Assembly: GCA_036763105.1 (NCBI GenBank)
Contig: JBAIYS010000007.1
Coordinates: 86,063 to 150,062 of the forward strand
Origin: Peptococcaceae bacterium 1198_IL3148
GTDB lineage: Bacteria > Bacillota > Desulfotomaculia > Desulfotomaculales > Desulfohalotomaculaceae
DNA: 64,000 nucleotides
Direction of reading: 5' to 3'
The position numbers and the translations under genes are program-made. Under the pieces are notes generated by a model that saw only the letters and a list, made by a program, of their open reading frames with translations, did no database searches and was not told the origin of the DNA. Below are positions 34,592-43,082 of this stretch, piece after piece (the first letter of the stretch is position 1; every line of letters begins with the position of its first letter).

Positions 34592-34978
34592 ATGAGTAAA
34601 GTGATGGCAGGTTTAATGTACAGTAAGGAACACGAGTGGGTAAAGATTGAAGGGAATCGGGCTACTATAGGTATCACTGATTATGCCCAAGAATCATTAG
34701 GGGATATTGTATTTTTAGAATTACCCAATGTGGGTGATACCTTTGAAGCAGAGGATACCTTTGGGGTAGTGGAATCGGTTAAGGCCGCCTCAGACTTGTA
34801 TACCCCACTGAGCGGTAAAGTGGTGGAAATAAATGAGGATTTGGTGGATTCACCCGAAGCCATTAATGAAGATCCCTACAATGCGTGGATGATGGTAATT
34901 GAATTTGACGATGATGCGGCAGTTAATAACCTGCTTTCTAAAGAACAATATGAAGAATTTTTAGAGGAGAATGCTTAA
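34592..34978 (+). CDS. gcvH: Glycine cleavage system H-protein
   Basis: GcvH carries the aminomethyl group on a lipoyl-lysine between the P, T and L proteins. The 128-residue product has [30 protein letters not shown] and the lipoylation region [20 protein letters not shown] with the modified Lys. GGGAGGA precedes ATG 34592; the frame extends upstream to 34568 without support. It overlaps gcvPA by one base (TAATG), so translation is probably coupled. Confidence 0.98.
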   Translation: MSKVMAGLMYSKEHEWVKIEGNRATIGITDYAQESLGDIVFLELPNVGDTFEAEDTFGVVESVKAASDLYTPLSGKVVEINEDLVDSPEAINEDPYNAWMMVIEFDDDAAVNNLLSKEQYEEFLEENA

Positions 34979-36321
34979 TGGGTTATATTCCTCACACTGA
35001 TAATGAACGACAGCAAATGCTAACCCAGCTGGGTATGGAAAAAATAGAACAACTATTTAGCGACATACCACAGCAGGTGAGATTGCAGAGAGAATTAAAC
35101 ATACCGGGGCCCTTTAGTGAATTGGAGGTTTCCCGCCAGCTAATGGCCTTGGCCCAAAAAAATAAAACCACAGATCAATATATCAGCTTTTTAGGCGCCG
35201 GAGCCTACGACCATTTTATTCCCAGTGCGGTACAGCACATATTGTCCCGGGCGGAATTCTATACCGCTTATACACCTTATCAACCGGAAATTAGCCAGGG
35301 CGTGTTACAATCTATCTTTGAATTTCAAACGATGATTTGTGAGCTAACGGGAATGGATGTGGCCAATGCTTCAATGTATGATGGTGCTTCCGCCACCGCC
35401 GAGGCAGCTTTAATGGCCTGTGTGGCCACCAAAAGAACCAAGGTGCTGGTTTCAAAGGCGGTGCATCCTGAATACCGAGAGGTGTTGAAAACCTATGCCG
35501 CTGGGCCGGAATTGGATATATTAGAAATAGATTTTTATCAGGGTGGTACCGATTTAGAGAAATTAAAAGAGCAACTGGACAAAGACGTGGCAGCGCTGAT
35601 TATTCAGCAGCCCAACTTCTTTGGCACCATTGAAGATCTCACTGCAGCGGCAGAACTGGCCCACCAAGTGAAGGCACTGCTGGTGGCGGTGGTGGACCCA
35701 GTGGCCATGGCCTTAATTGCCTCACCGGGCTGCTGTGGTGCTGATATCGTTGTGGGGGAAGGTCAAGGTTTAGGTATTCCAATGTCCTTTGGTGGCCCCC
35801 ATTTGGGCTTTATGGCCTGTACTGAAAAGTTAATGCGCCGGATGCCCGGTCGCATTGTGGGACAAACCAAAGATAGTAGAGGGGATAGGGGCTATGTATT
35901 GACTTTGCAAGCCAGAGAGCAACATATCAGACGAGATAAAGCAACCTCAAATATTTGCTCTAACCAAGCCCTTTGTGCGCTGGCGGCAACGGTGCATTTG
36001 AGTTTGCTGGGTAAAAAAGGTCTGCGTCAGGTGGCGGAACAAAGTTTGCAAAAGGCCCATTACGCCAGTGAACAGATTATTAATTTGTTGGGCTTCCAGT
36101 TAGCATGGTCAGCACCGTTCTTTAAAGAATTTGTTGTCAAGCTACCACAACCGGCGGCAGAGGTGAATGCTAAACTATTGGAAAATGGCATCATTGGTGG
36201 GTTGGATTTGGGACGCTACCATCCTGAATTGCAAAATCATATGTTACTTTGTGTCACTGAAACCCGGACTAAAGAAGATATTGACCGCCTGGTGGCGGTG
36301 TTGGGAGGGGACGTAAGATGA
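34978..36321 (+). CDS. gcvPA: Glycine dehydrogenase (decarboxylating) subunit 1
   Basis: GcvPA is the N-terminal half of the split P-protein, which decarboxylates glycine. The 447-residue product shows [59 protein letters not shown] and [26 protein letters not shown], all family-specific. This subunit lacks the PLP lysine and works with GcvPB. It overlaps the gcvPB start by ATGA. The split two-subunit form is usual in Firmicutes. Confidence 0.98.
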   Translation: MGYIPHTDNERQQMLTQLGMEKIEQLFSDIPQQVRLQRELNIPGPFSELEVSRQLMALAQKNKTTDQYISFLGAGAYDHFIPSAVQHILSRAEFYTAYTPYQPEISQGVLQSIFEFQTMICELTGMDVANASMYDGASATAEAALMACVATKRTKVLVSKAVHPEYREVLKTYAAGPELDILEIDFYQGGTDLEKLKEQLDKDVAALIIQQPNFFGTIEDLTAAAELAHQVKALLVAVVDPVAMALIASPGCCGADIVVGEGQGLGIPMSFGGPHLGFMACTEKLMRRMPGRIVGQTKDSRGDRGYVLTLQAREQHIRRDKATSNICSNQALCALAATVHLSLLGKKGLRQVAEQSLQKAHYASEQIINLLGFQLAWSAPFFKEFVVKLPQPAAEVNAKLLENGIIGGLDLGRYHPELQNHMLLCVTETRTKEDIDRLVAVLGGDVR

Positions 36322-37763
36322 GTGAACCGTTAATTTTTGAACTTTCCCGGCCCGGTCGCCAAGGGGTAGCGTTGCCCCAAAATGATGTGCCGGCAAAATC
36401 ATTGGCAGATTTAATACCGGCCTCAATGTTGCGGCAAGATGAACCAGAGCTACCAGAGGTAAGTGAAGTGGATGCGGTCAGACACTTTACCAGGCTTTCC
36501 AGGTTAAACTATGGGGTAGACGTCGGTTTTTACCCACTGGGTTCCTGCACCATGAAATATAATCCCAAAATAAATGAGGATGTGGCCAACATGCCCGGTT
36601 TTACCCGGTTACATCCTTATCAACCGGAAGAAACTGTTCAGGGCGCACTGGAGTTAATGTATTTAACTCAACAATACCTGGGGGAAATCACCGGCATGGA
36701 TGCTTTTTCATTGCAACCTGCTGCTGGCGCCCATGGCGAACTGACCGGTCTTTTAATTATCAAGGCTTATTTAAAGCATAAAGGCTTAAATCGCACCAAG
36801 GTAATTGTTCCGGACTCTGCCCATGGCACCAACCCAGCCAGCGCTGCTTTGGCTGGCTTTAAAGTGGTTCAGGTGAAGTCGGATACCCGGGGTAATGTGG
36901 ATGTGGAGGCTCTCAGACAGGTTGTTGATGAGGACACTGCCGCCCTAATGCTAACTAACCCCAGCACATTGGGATTATTTGAAGAGAACATTGTGGAAAT
37001 TGCAGAAATAGTGCACAATGCCGGTGGTCTGTTGTACTATGATGGTGCCAACATGAATGCCATTATGGGCATTACCCGCCCGGGGGACATGGGGTTTGAT
37101 GTGGTCCACCTCAATCTGCACAAAACCTTTTCGACACCCCACGGCGGTGGCGGACCGGGCAGTGGCCCGGTGGGTGTGAAGGCTGATTTGGCTCCCTTTT
37201 TACCCCGGCCGGTGGTGGTAAAAGAAAATGATCAGTACCGTTTGGATTATAGGCAACCGCTGTCCATTGGTAAAATGCGCAGTTTTTATGCCAGTTTTAG
37301 CGTGGTGATTAAAGCCTTTGCCTATATGCTAACGGAAGGTGGCAGCGGGCTAAAATCCGTCAGTGAGCATGCAGTATTAAATGCCAATTATTTGATGCGT
37401 AAATTGGCTGAACATTTGAACATTCCCTATGACCGGATTTGCATGCATGAGTTTGTTTGCCAACCTAAAGAACTAAAGGAAAAGGGTGTGCACACACTGG
37501 ATTTGGCCAAACGAATGCTGGATTATGGGTATCACCCACCAACCATTTACTTTCCACTGATTGTGGAAGAGGCGATGATGTTAGAGCCCACCGAGACTGA
37601 AAGCAAAGAAGTTTTAGATGACTTTGCCAATAATATAATTAAAATTTTACAAGAAGCAGCTTCAGATCCGGAAATGGTTAAATCAGCACCCCACAGTACG
37701 CCAGTGGGAAGACTAGATGAAGTAACCGCAGCCAGAAATCCGGTGCTTCGCCACCGTAAATAA
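36318..37763 (+). CDS. gcvPB: Glycine dehydrogenase (decarboxylating) subunit 2
   Basis: GcvPB is the PLP-bearing half of P-protein. The 481-residue product has [50 protein letters not shown] and the PLP-lysine region [22 protein letters not shown]. It closes the riboswitch-controlled operon, ended by a terminator 5 nt later. In anaerobes the system can run in either direction, releasing or fixing CO2; direction cannot be read from sequence. Confidence 0.98.
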   Translation: MSEPLIFELSRPGRQGVALPQNDVPAKSLADLIPASMLRQDEPELPEVSEVDAVRHFTRLSRLNYGVDVGFYPLGSCTMKYNPKINEDVANMPGFTRLHPYQPEETVQGALELMYLTQQYLGEITGMDAFSLQPAAGAHGELTGLLIIKAYLKHKGLNRTKVIVPDSAHGTNPASAALAGFKVVQVKSDTRGNVDVEALRQVVDEDTAALMLTNPSTLGLFEENIVEIAEIVHNAGGLLYYDGANMNAIMGITRPGDMGFDVVHLNLHKTFSTPHGGGGPGSGPVGVKADLAPFLPRPVVVKENDQYRLDYRQPLSIGKMRSFYASFSVVIKAFAYMLTEGGSGLKSVSEHAVLNANYLMRKLAEHLNIPYDRICMHEFVCQPKELKEKGVHTLDLAKRMLDYGYHPPTIYFPLIVEEAMMLEPTETESKEVLDDFANNIIKILQEAASDPEMVKSAPHSTPVGRLDEVTAARNPVLRHRK

Positions 37764-37767
37764 TTTT

Positions 37768-37807
37768 AAACGCATCGGCCGTTGGAAAACGGTCATGCGT
37801 TTTTTTA
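37768..37807 (+). terminator. Terminator of the gcv operon
   Basis: AAACGCAT and ATGCGTTT form the outer stem, CCGTT/AACGG the inner stem, then TTTTTT. Confidence 0.87.
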
Positions 37808-37890
37808 CTTTGTATCTTCTATACCTAATTCTTAATTAAATGTTTTGATGATATAATATACTAATTATCAAAAAATCTGGGGGTGAAAAG

Positions 37891-38829
37891 GTGGACCCCA
37901 AACAAAAGGTTGCCCGGTTATCCATCATATCTAATACGTTGTTGACTACGGGCAAGTTGTCAGTGGGTTTAGTTATGGGGTCAGTTGGTGTGCTGTCTGA
38001 GGCGATACATTCAGGCCTGGACCTAGTTGCCTCAATAATTGCCTATTTTTCTGTTAAACAGTCCGCTAAACCTGCTGATGAACAACACAAGTATGGTCAT
38101 GGTAAATATGAAAATTTAGCTGCCATTATCGAGGCTTTATTAATTGTGATTGCTGCGGTGGCAATACTGCTAAATGCCATTCCCAAATTAATGCATAAAA
38201 ATATTGAGATTGAAGCGCTGGGCTTAGGGATGCTGGTGATGGGTGTTTCCTGCGTGGTAAACGGTTGGGTGTCCTATAAATTAATGAAAGTGGCTAAGGA
38301 GACCGATTCCCCGGCACTGGAAGCCGATGCCCTGCACCTGCGCACCGATGTTTATACCTCATTGGGTGTATTTATCAGTATTGGATTGATTAAGCTGACT
38401 GGGTTGACCATTATCGACCCATTGGTGGGGATATTTGTTACGCTGTTGATTTTAAAGGCGGCCTATGACCTGCTGCATGACTCAGTGGCCAGCATGCTAG
38501 ACACTAAACTGCCACAGGCTGACGAAGAAAGAATACAATTAGCGCTGGAACAGTACCGGGATCGCTTTGTCAGTTATCATAATTTGCGCACCAGAAAGGC
38601 AGGGCCACAACGGCACGTTGACCTGCACTTAGTGGTACCACGTTATCGAACGATAGCCGAAGTACACCTGCTTTGCGATGAAATTGAAGCGGTGCTGGAA
38701 AAAGAACTGCCTAGAAGTAGCATATTAATTCATAGTGAACCCTGTGATCCAAAGTACTGTGATAATTGTAATGCCAGTTGCCAATGCAGAAAAAACGGTG
38801 TCTGTATCAGGTCATTTGACAATAAGTAA
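37891..38829 (+). CDS. Cation diffusion facilitator family transporter with Cys-rich tail
   Basis: CDF proteins export Zn, Fe, Mn or Cd by proton antiport. The 312-residue product has six membrane segments, with metal-site residues SEAIHSGLDLVAS in segment 2 and EADALHLRTDVYTSLG in segment 5, followed by a cytoplasmic ferredoxin-like domain (RTRKAGPQRHVDLHLVVP). Unusually, the last 30 residues hold six Cys (CDPKYCDNCNASCQC...C), a possible metal-binding tail. The GTG start follows GGGGGTG. It stands alone between the gcv terminator and a repeat. The metal is not deducible with certainty. Confidence 0.93.
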   Translation: MDPKQKVARLSIISNTLLTTGKLSVGLVMGSVGVLSEAIHSGLDLVASIIAYFSVKQSAKPADEQHKYGHGKYENLAAIIEALLIVIAAVAILLNAIPKLMHKNIEIEALGLGMLVMGVSCVVNGWVSYKLMKVAKETDSPALEADALHLRTDVYTSLGVFISIGLIKLTGLTIIDPLVGIFVTLLILKAAYDLLHDSVASMLDTKLPQADEERIQLALEQYRDRFVSYHNLRTRKAGPQRHVDLHLVVPRYRTIAEVHLLCDEIEAVLEKELPRSSILIHSEPCDPKYCDNCNASCQCRKNGVCIRSFDNK

Positions 38830-38842
38830 AATAGGCTGGCCA

Positions 38843-38932
38843 CCTTTTATCTAAAAAGCAAAGGCAAAAGACGCCTAGGTTTCGTTATTAATAATGCATA
38901 AAGGAGCTGTTGCAAAGTTTTGCAACAGCCTA
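38843..38932 (-). repeat. Dispersed hairpin repeat (copy B), terminator of trmL
   Basis: Read on the minus strand this copy aligns with 28987-29060, including the segment GTCTTTTGCCTT and TAGATAAAAGG. GCTGTTGCAAA (38906-38916) and TTTGCAACAGC (38919-38929) form a perfect 11-bp hairpin that overlaps the trmL stop and lies ahead of a short T-rich stretch. Confidence 0.75.
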
Positions 38933-39388
38933 TTTCATGTTGGTAAAATTTTGTTGTCTAAGGGCTTCATATAGTACCACAGCCACAGAATTTGACAAAT
39001 TAAGTGATCTCACCTCTGACAGCATCGGTATTCTAATACAATAATCTGGGTTTGCTGCCAATAGCTTTTCGGGCAGTCCGGCGGTTTCCTTACCAAAAAC
39101 CAAAAAATCGTTTTCTGCAAACTTAACCTGGGTATAACTATTTTTTGCTTTGGTGGTTAAATACCAGAACCTTCCTTGGGGGTAATTTTGGTATAATTCA
39201 TCAATACTGTCGTGGTAATGTAAATCCAACAGGTGCCAATAATCTAAACCGGCCCGCTTTAAGTATTTGTCATCGGTGGAAAACCCTAAGGGTTTTACCA
39301 AGTGGAGGCTGGCACCGGTACAGGCACAGGTGCGGGATATGTTGCCGGTGTTTGCCGGTATTTCTGGTTCCACTAAAACAATATGCAT
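38930..39388 (-). CDS. trmL: tRNA (cytidine/uridine(34)-2'-O)-methyltransferase TrmL
   Basis: TrmL methylates the ribose at wobble position 34 of tRNA-Leu. The 152-residue SPOUT-fold protein has VLVEPEIPANTGNISRTCACTG, HLVKPLGFSTDDKYLKRAGLDYW, FLVFGKETAGLPEKLL and IPMLSEVRSLNLSNSVAVVLYEA, the knot motifs. It begins directly after the nth stop (0 nt), so the two are co-transcribed with the CoA-binding protein gene. Its stop codon lies in the dispersed hairpin repeat. Length is family-typical. Confidence 0.95.
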   Translation of the reverse strand: MHIVLVEPEIPANTGNISRTCACTGASLHLVKPLGFSTDDKYLKRAGLDYWHLLDLHYHDSIDELYQNYPQGRFWYLTTKAKNSYTQVKFAENDFLVFGKETAGLPEKLLAANPDYCIRIPMLSEVRSLNLSNSVAVVLYEALRQQNFTNMK

Positions 39389-40030
39389 TTAACTCTCCCT
39401 TCCCGGAAACTGCAGACAATATTCCATCACCGGGCAGCGATCGCATTTAGGACGTCGGGCATCACAGGTTTCTCGACCATGGGCGATGAACAGATGGTGG
39501 GCCGGTTGCCATTTTTCTGCAGGTAGGCATGCCATCAGTTCTTGTTCGGTGGTTTCGGGGTTTTTGCCACTGGCTAAACCTAGGCGTTGGGATACTCGAT
39601 GGACATGGGTATCCACCGGTAGCGTGGCTTGTCCAAAACCTACGCCCAGCACCACCCCTGCTGTCTTACGCCCTACCCCTGGCAATGCTTCCAGCGCTTC
39701 GCGATTTTGGGGTACACTACCCTGATATTTTTCCAGCAATATGCCACTGGTTTCAACGATGGCTTTGCTCTTATTGCGATGTAGCCCACAACCCTTAATA
39801 TCTTCAGCCAACTGCTCAGGGCTTAGGTTGGCAAAATCTTCAGGGGAACGGTATTTTGCAAACAGTTTTTCCGTAATGATATTTACCCTTTTATCAGTGC
39901 ACTGGGCACTGAGAATAGTGGCAATTAATAATTCAAAGGGGTTGCGGTGATTTAAACCGCACTGGGCATGGGGGTAGGCACTGTTGAGTCTTTCAAAAAT
40001 TGCCAATGCCCGAGCTTTTTCTTTAGACAT
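39389..40030 (-). CDS. nth: Endonuclease III
   Basis: Nth is a DNA glycosylase/AP lyase that removes oxidised pyrimidines. The 213-residue product has the helix-hairpin-helix LEALPGVGRKTAGVVLG with catalytic Lys, VDTHVHRVSQRLGL with catalytic Asp, and the C-terminal [4Fe-4S] loop C-x6-C-x2-C-x5-C (CDARRPKCDRCPVMEYC). The gene is part of a minus-strand run with trmL (0 nt) and the CoA-binding protein (3 nt). Identification is firm. Confidence 0.97.
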   Translation of the reverse strand: MSKEKARALAIFERLNSAYPHAQCGLNHRNPFELLIATILSAQCTDKRVNIITEKLFAKYRSPEDFANLSPEQLAEDIKGCGLHRNKSKAIVETSGILLEKYQGSVPQNREALEALPGVGRKTAGVVLGVGFGQATLPVDTHVHRVSQRLGLASGKNPETTEQELMACLPAEKWQPAHHLFIAHGRETCDARRPKCDRCPVMEYCLQFPGRES

Positions 40031-40033
40031 TGC

Positions 40034-40450
40034 TTAATCCCCTATTAGGTTAGCGTGATCTATTTTAATGCATCGATCCATTATCATGGTGATGTTGTTG
40101 TCTTGGGCCATTTTGGCGGCGTCATCATTGCTGATGCCCAATTGCAACCAAATTGCTTTAGGTTTTTTAACCAGTGCATCTTCCACAACTGATGGGGTGT
40201 CAATGCTGCGACGGAAAACGTCAACAATATCAACCTGCTCTGGAATTTCGCTAACCTTTTTATAGGCCTTTTCTCCTAAAATTTCATTTAGCTTGGGGTT
40301 TACCGGGATAATTTTATAGCCGTGCTGCTGTAAATATTTAGCCACCCGATGACTGTCTCGCTCAGGCTTATCTGATAGACCTACCACAGCTATGGTGCGT
40401 GTTTCCTTTAATAATTCTTTAATTTGATCGTCAGTGGGATTTTGAAACAT
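40034..40450 (-). CDS. CoA-binding domain protein (YccU-like)
   Basis: The 138-residue single Rossmann-type CoA-binding protein has TIAVVGLSDKPERDSHRVAKYLQQHGYKIIPVNP, VDIVDVFRR and AIWLQLGISNDDAA. It resembles YccU/YneT proteins, whose role is unknown. AGGAGG lies 11 nt before ATG 40450; the upstream frame continues into non-coding sequence. MDRCIKIDH near the end is a common C-terminal motif of the family. It is the first gene of the minus-strand unit with nth and trmL. Confidence 0.9.
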   Translation of the reverse strand: MFQNPTDDQIKELLKETRTIAVVGLSDKPERDSHRVAKYLQQHGYKIIPVNPKLNEILGEKAYKKVSEIPEQVDIVDVFRRSIDTPSVVEDALVKKPKAIWLQLGISNDDAAKMAQDNNITMIMDRCIKIDHANLIGD

Positions 40451-40597
40451 GTGACAAACCCTCCTGTAAAATATTCCATAACTAATATACCAAAAAATTA
40501 GCAACTTTAGTAACATCAACTTAAATTATTGCTAGAAACACTTTTGCGTGGTAAAGTGTTAATGTATTTTTAAAAATAACTTTGGTGGTGTAAAGGT

Positions 40598-40936
40598 ATG
40601 ACACAGGTTTTATTGGCAGTGGCCCTGGGCTTTTTAGTTGGTCACTTTAAATTATTACCGCAGAACGGTAAACTAACCCAGCGGGCAATGACCTTTGGTT
40701 TGATTTTTTTACTGCTGGTAATGGGAGCCCAATTGGGTGCTAACAAACAGGTACTGGCAGACTTTGGCGCCATGGGCCTACAGGCATTGATGTTAGCAGT
40801 TGGTGGTATTGCTGGCAGTGTATTGCTGGTAAAGCTGGCCGAAGGTTATATTCGCAAGGGACTGACCAAGAATAATCAACGGGATGGTGTTAGTTTATTG
40901 GTTAACAAATGTACAAAAGTTGGTGAAAGCAAATGA
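40598..40936 (+). CDS. LysO-type exporter, N-terminal half
   Basis: The 112-residue hydrophobic protein has three membrane segments and a basic tail, matching the first half of LysO (DUF340), the lysine exporter that is one chain of about 300 residues in E. coli. It overlaps the gene for the second half by ATGA, so the halves are translated together. Segments with FLLLVMGAQLGANKQVL are typical. Splitting is common in Firmicutes. The substrate (lysine or thialysine) is inferred from the family. Confidence 0.83.
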   Translation: MTQVLLAVALGFLVGHFKLLPQNGKLTQRAMTFGLIFLLLVMGAQLGANKQVLADFGAMGLQALMLAVGGIAGSVLLVKLAEGYIRKGLTKNNQRDGVSLLVNKCTKVGESK

Positions 40937-41529
40937 CTGGAATAATCCTAGCATCGGTAGGGGTTGGGGTTGCCTTAGGTTATTGGGTAATTCCCGATGC
41001 CTTGGTGGGATATTTAGATACCATGACTTCGGTGGCATTGTTTATCTTGTTGTTTACTGTGGGTGTTGAGTTAGGACAGCAGAAGGAAACTTGGGCTAAA
41101 CTGATGAAGATGGGTTGGCGAGTGATTTTGGTACCGATTTTAGTGGCCATAGGCAGTGTGGCCGGTGCGGTGGTAGTGGGTTATTTCATGGGAATGCCAT
41201 TGAACGAATCTTCGGCCATTGGAGCGGGTTTCGGATGGTACAGCCTTTCTGGAGTGTTATTGGCCAAGATTTATAGTGTAGAATTAGGTGCCTTGGCCTT
41301 CGTTACCAATGTGGCTAGGGAGTTAATGGCATTTTTATTGATACCATTGGTGGCCAAGTACGTGGGCCAGTACAGTGCCATCGCTCCTGGTGGTGCCACC
41401 ACCATGGATACTACGCTACCCGTTATCTCTAAGTCGACAAATTCCGATATAGCAGTGGTGGCCTTTATCAACGGATCGGTGCTTACTGCCTTGGTGCCAA
41501 TGTTGGTACCGATGTTGATAAAACTCTAA
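40933..41529 (+). CDS. LysO-type exporter, C-terminal half
   Basis: The 198-residue protein has five or six membrane segments. It carries the conserved LysO signature GAGFGWYSLSGVLL, VTNVARELMAFLLIP and GGATTMDTTLPVISK near the C-terminus, which hold residues implicated in lysine transport. Together with the upstream overlapping gene it makes a complete two-component exporter. A terminator follows immediately. No lysine riboswitch is visible upstream of the pair. Confidence 0.88.
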   Translation: MTGIILASVGVGVALGYWVIPDALVGYLDTMTSVALFILLFTVGVELGQQKETWAKLMKMGWRVILVPILVAIGSVAGAVVVGYFMGMPLNESSAIGAGFGWYSLSGVLLAKIYSVELGALAFVTNVARELMAFLLIPLVAKYVGQYSAIAPGGATTMDTTLPVISKSTNSDIAVVAFINGSVLTALVPMLVPMLIKL

Positions 41530-41541
41530 ATGGTTTTTATT

Positions 41542-41571
41542 AAGACGAGGGTTTATTCCCTCGTCTTTTGT
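41542..41571 (+). terminator. Terminator after LysO genes
   Basis: AAGACGAGGG and CCCTCGTCTT form a perfect 10-bp stem with a 6-nt loop, followed by TTG. Confidence 0.8.
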
Positions 41572-41598
41572 TAGCTTATGGGGTCATTCAATATTGAC

Positions 41599-41628
41599 AA
41601 AAAACGAGAAGAGCAAAAGATCTTCTCG
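41599..41628 (-). terminator. Terminator for the minus-strand small membrane gene
   Basis: CGAGAAGA and TCTTCTCG pair around an 8-nt loop; on the minus strand TTTTTTGTC follows. Confidence 0.75.
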
Positions 41629-41677
41629 GGAGAAATGAGGAGTTATTGTATGTCAATTATAAAAATTATTAACTAAC

Positions 41678-41815
41678 TTACTTAACTAAGTACAGAATTG
41701 CTGGCACTATCATTACTGATACAACGATTAGCCAGAGCAGATGGCCTTTGGTTTTTTCAACAGTTGCGCTACCACTATTACTTTGTAAGTATTGTTCATA
41801 CTCTCTATCCAACAT
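41678..41815 (-). CDS. Small single-pass membrane protein (45 aa)
   Basis: I do not recognise this protein. It has a polar N-terminus (MLDREYEQYLQSNSGS) and one C-terminal membrane segment (HLLWLIVVSVMIVPAILYLVK), so it would be tail-anchored. AGGAGG lies 9 nt before the ATG on the minus strand, and a terminator follows 50 nt after the stop, which together make a real gene likely. The open frame extends further upstream without a ribosome site. A short-transcript role similar to other small membrane peptides is only conjecture. Confidence 0.6.
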   Translation of the reverse strand: MLDREYEQYLQSNSGSATVEKTKGHLLWLIVVSVMIVPAILYLVK

Positions 41816-42056
41816 GGGCAACGCCTCCTTATTAATAAAAAATGGTTTGTTATTGAGTACATTGTATACAGGAACTATATATTGGTAAAGGTTGATATTT
41901 GACCCGTTAACATGATATAAGCCGCTGGCAGGCCTTGTACTATTTATCACAAACTTAGTTCGTTAAGTTTATACATTTTAACGCCGATTGCGGTGGTGTC
42001 GATTAGCTCAACATTTGTAGCCATTGACAGTGTCAAATTGCCAGCCAGTTGTGTCT

Positions 42057-42188
42057 TTAACTGAGATACACAAGTATTAGCCGGGCGGAATTTACAAAAC
42101 TGTGGGCAATAATCCCCGGTATTAATGAACCAGTCCAATAATAGATCAGCGCCAAACCAATTCCCCAGTTAATGCTTTTTATTGACAT
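42057..42188 (-). CDS. Small hydrophobic protein (43 aa)
   Basis: This is a short frame preceded by GGAGG seven bases upstream of ATG 42188. The product is mostly hydrophobic (WGIGLALIYYWTG, LIPGIIAHSF, LILVYLS), so a membrane protein is likely. I do not recognise it. A different, longer frame (42138-41947) overlaps but has no ribosome site. It lies upstream of the 45-residue membrane gene on the same strand, 241 nt apart, and could share its transcript. Confidence 0.42.
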   Translation of the reverse strand: MSIKSINWGIGLALIYYWTGSLIPGIIAHSFVNSARLILVYLS

Positions 42189-42396
42189 CTAAAGACCTCC
42201 ATATGCTAAGGGTTTAAAACCATTATTTGACAATAATTTAAATATCTTAATTTCACACATATAAATGCTAAAGGGATTCAATAAATAAACGCTATTTTAG
42301 CTGGCAATAATACTTTTGATAACTGAATTATTCCACGTAAAATAACCGTTTATTATATAAAACTAATTGGGACAAAAACAAAAGGAGGGAAAAACT

Positions 42397-43062
42397 GTGG
42401 ATACCCTATACACATTAATAATTTTGGCTTTGATGGTGTCAGTGGCCTATGGCATTTATGCCTATGTTAAATCAACCTTTGCTGTTGAACCACAGAGAAA
42501 ATCCATAGAAAGCCTAAAGAAAAATTCGATTGCAAATGAAGAATATGCTGAGGAGTTAACACAATTTCCTGAATGGAAAAAGAAATCTCCAGCACCAGAT
42601 CCAGAATTACCTCATATTTACAATCATGATACGCTAGTATTAATGGCCCGAGATCCCAATTGGCTTTACGCTTACTGGGAAATTACTGCCACCAAACAAC
42701 AACAATTTGTACAACAATATGGCTCCAGTGCCAATTACCAACCAGTACTCCGGGTCTACGACATATCAAACATTGATAATTTCGACGGTACCAATGCCCA
42801 TCATTATCAAGATGTGGAGATTAATGACTATGCTAACAATTGGTATTTAAAGGTTGATGGGCCCGCTAGAACCTATTGTGTTGATTATGGCTACAGACTT
42901 AAAGATGGTAGGTTTATCACCATTCTGAGATCAAACTTTGTCAGTACACCAAGGGCGTCCATGTCAGACATTATTGATGATGAATGGTTACCCATTGTGG
43001 AACTATATCCCGATGTGCCGCGTTATCCAGCAAGCTCAGTGGAGCAAATGTATAAACAATAG
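42397..43062 (+). CDS. DUF4912 domain membrane-anchored protein
   Basis: The 221-residue protein has an N-terminal membrane segment (LYTLIILALMVSVAYGIYAY), a linker, and a DUF4912 domain starting near residue 75 (LVLMARDPNWLYAYWEIT), which looks like a beta-sandwich related to carbohydrate-binding domains. AGGAGG is 8 nt before GTG 42397. The gene precedes a GH57 branching enzyme by 20 nt, an arrangement in which DUF4912 proteins are often found, so a glycan-related role is plausible. No enzyme motif is visible. Confidence 0.85.
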   Translation: MDTLYTLIILALMVSVAYGIYAYVKSTFAVEPQRKSIESLKKNSIANEEYAEELTQFPEWKKKSPAPDPELPHIYNHDTLVLMARDPNWLYAYWEITATKQQQFVQQYGSSANYQPVLRVYDISNIDNFDGTNAHHYQDVEINDYANNWYLKVDGPARTYCVDYGYRLKDGRFITILRSNFVSTPRASMSDIIDDEWLPIVELYPDVPRYPASSVEQMYKQ

Positions 43063-43082
43063 AAAAAGAAAGGAGTCTTTCA

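Noticed and set aside
41947..42138. 63-codon minus-strand frame
   Set aside because: No ribosome site and it overlaps a better supported 43-codon frame; composition is not protein-like.
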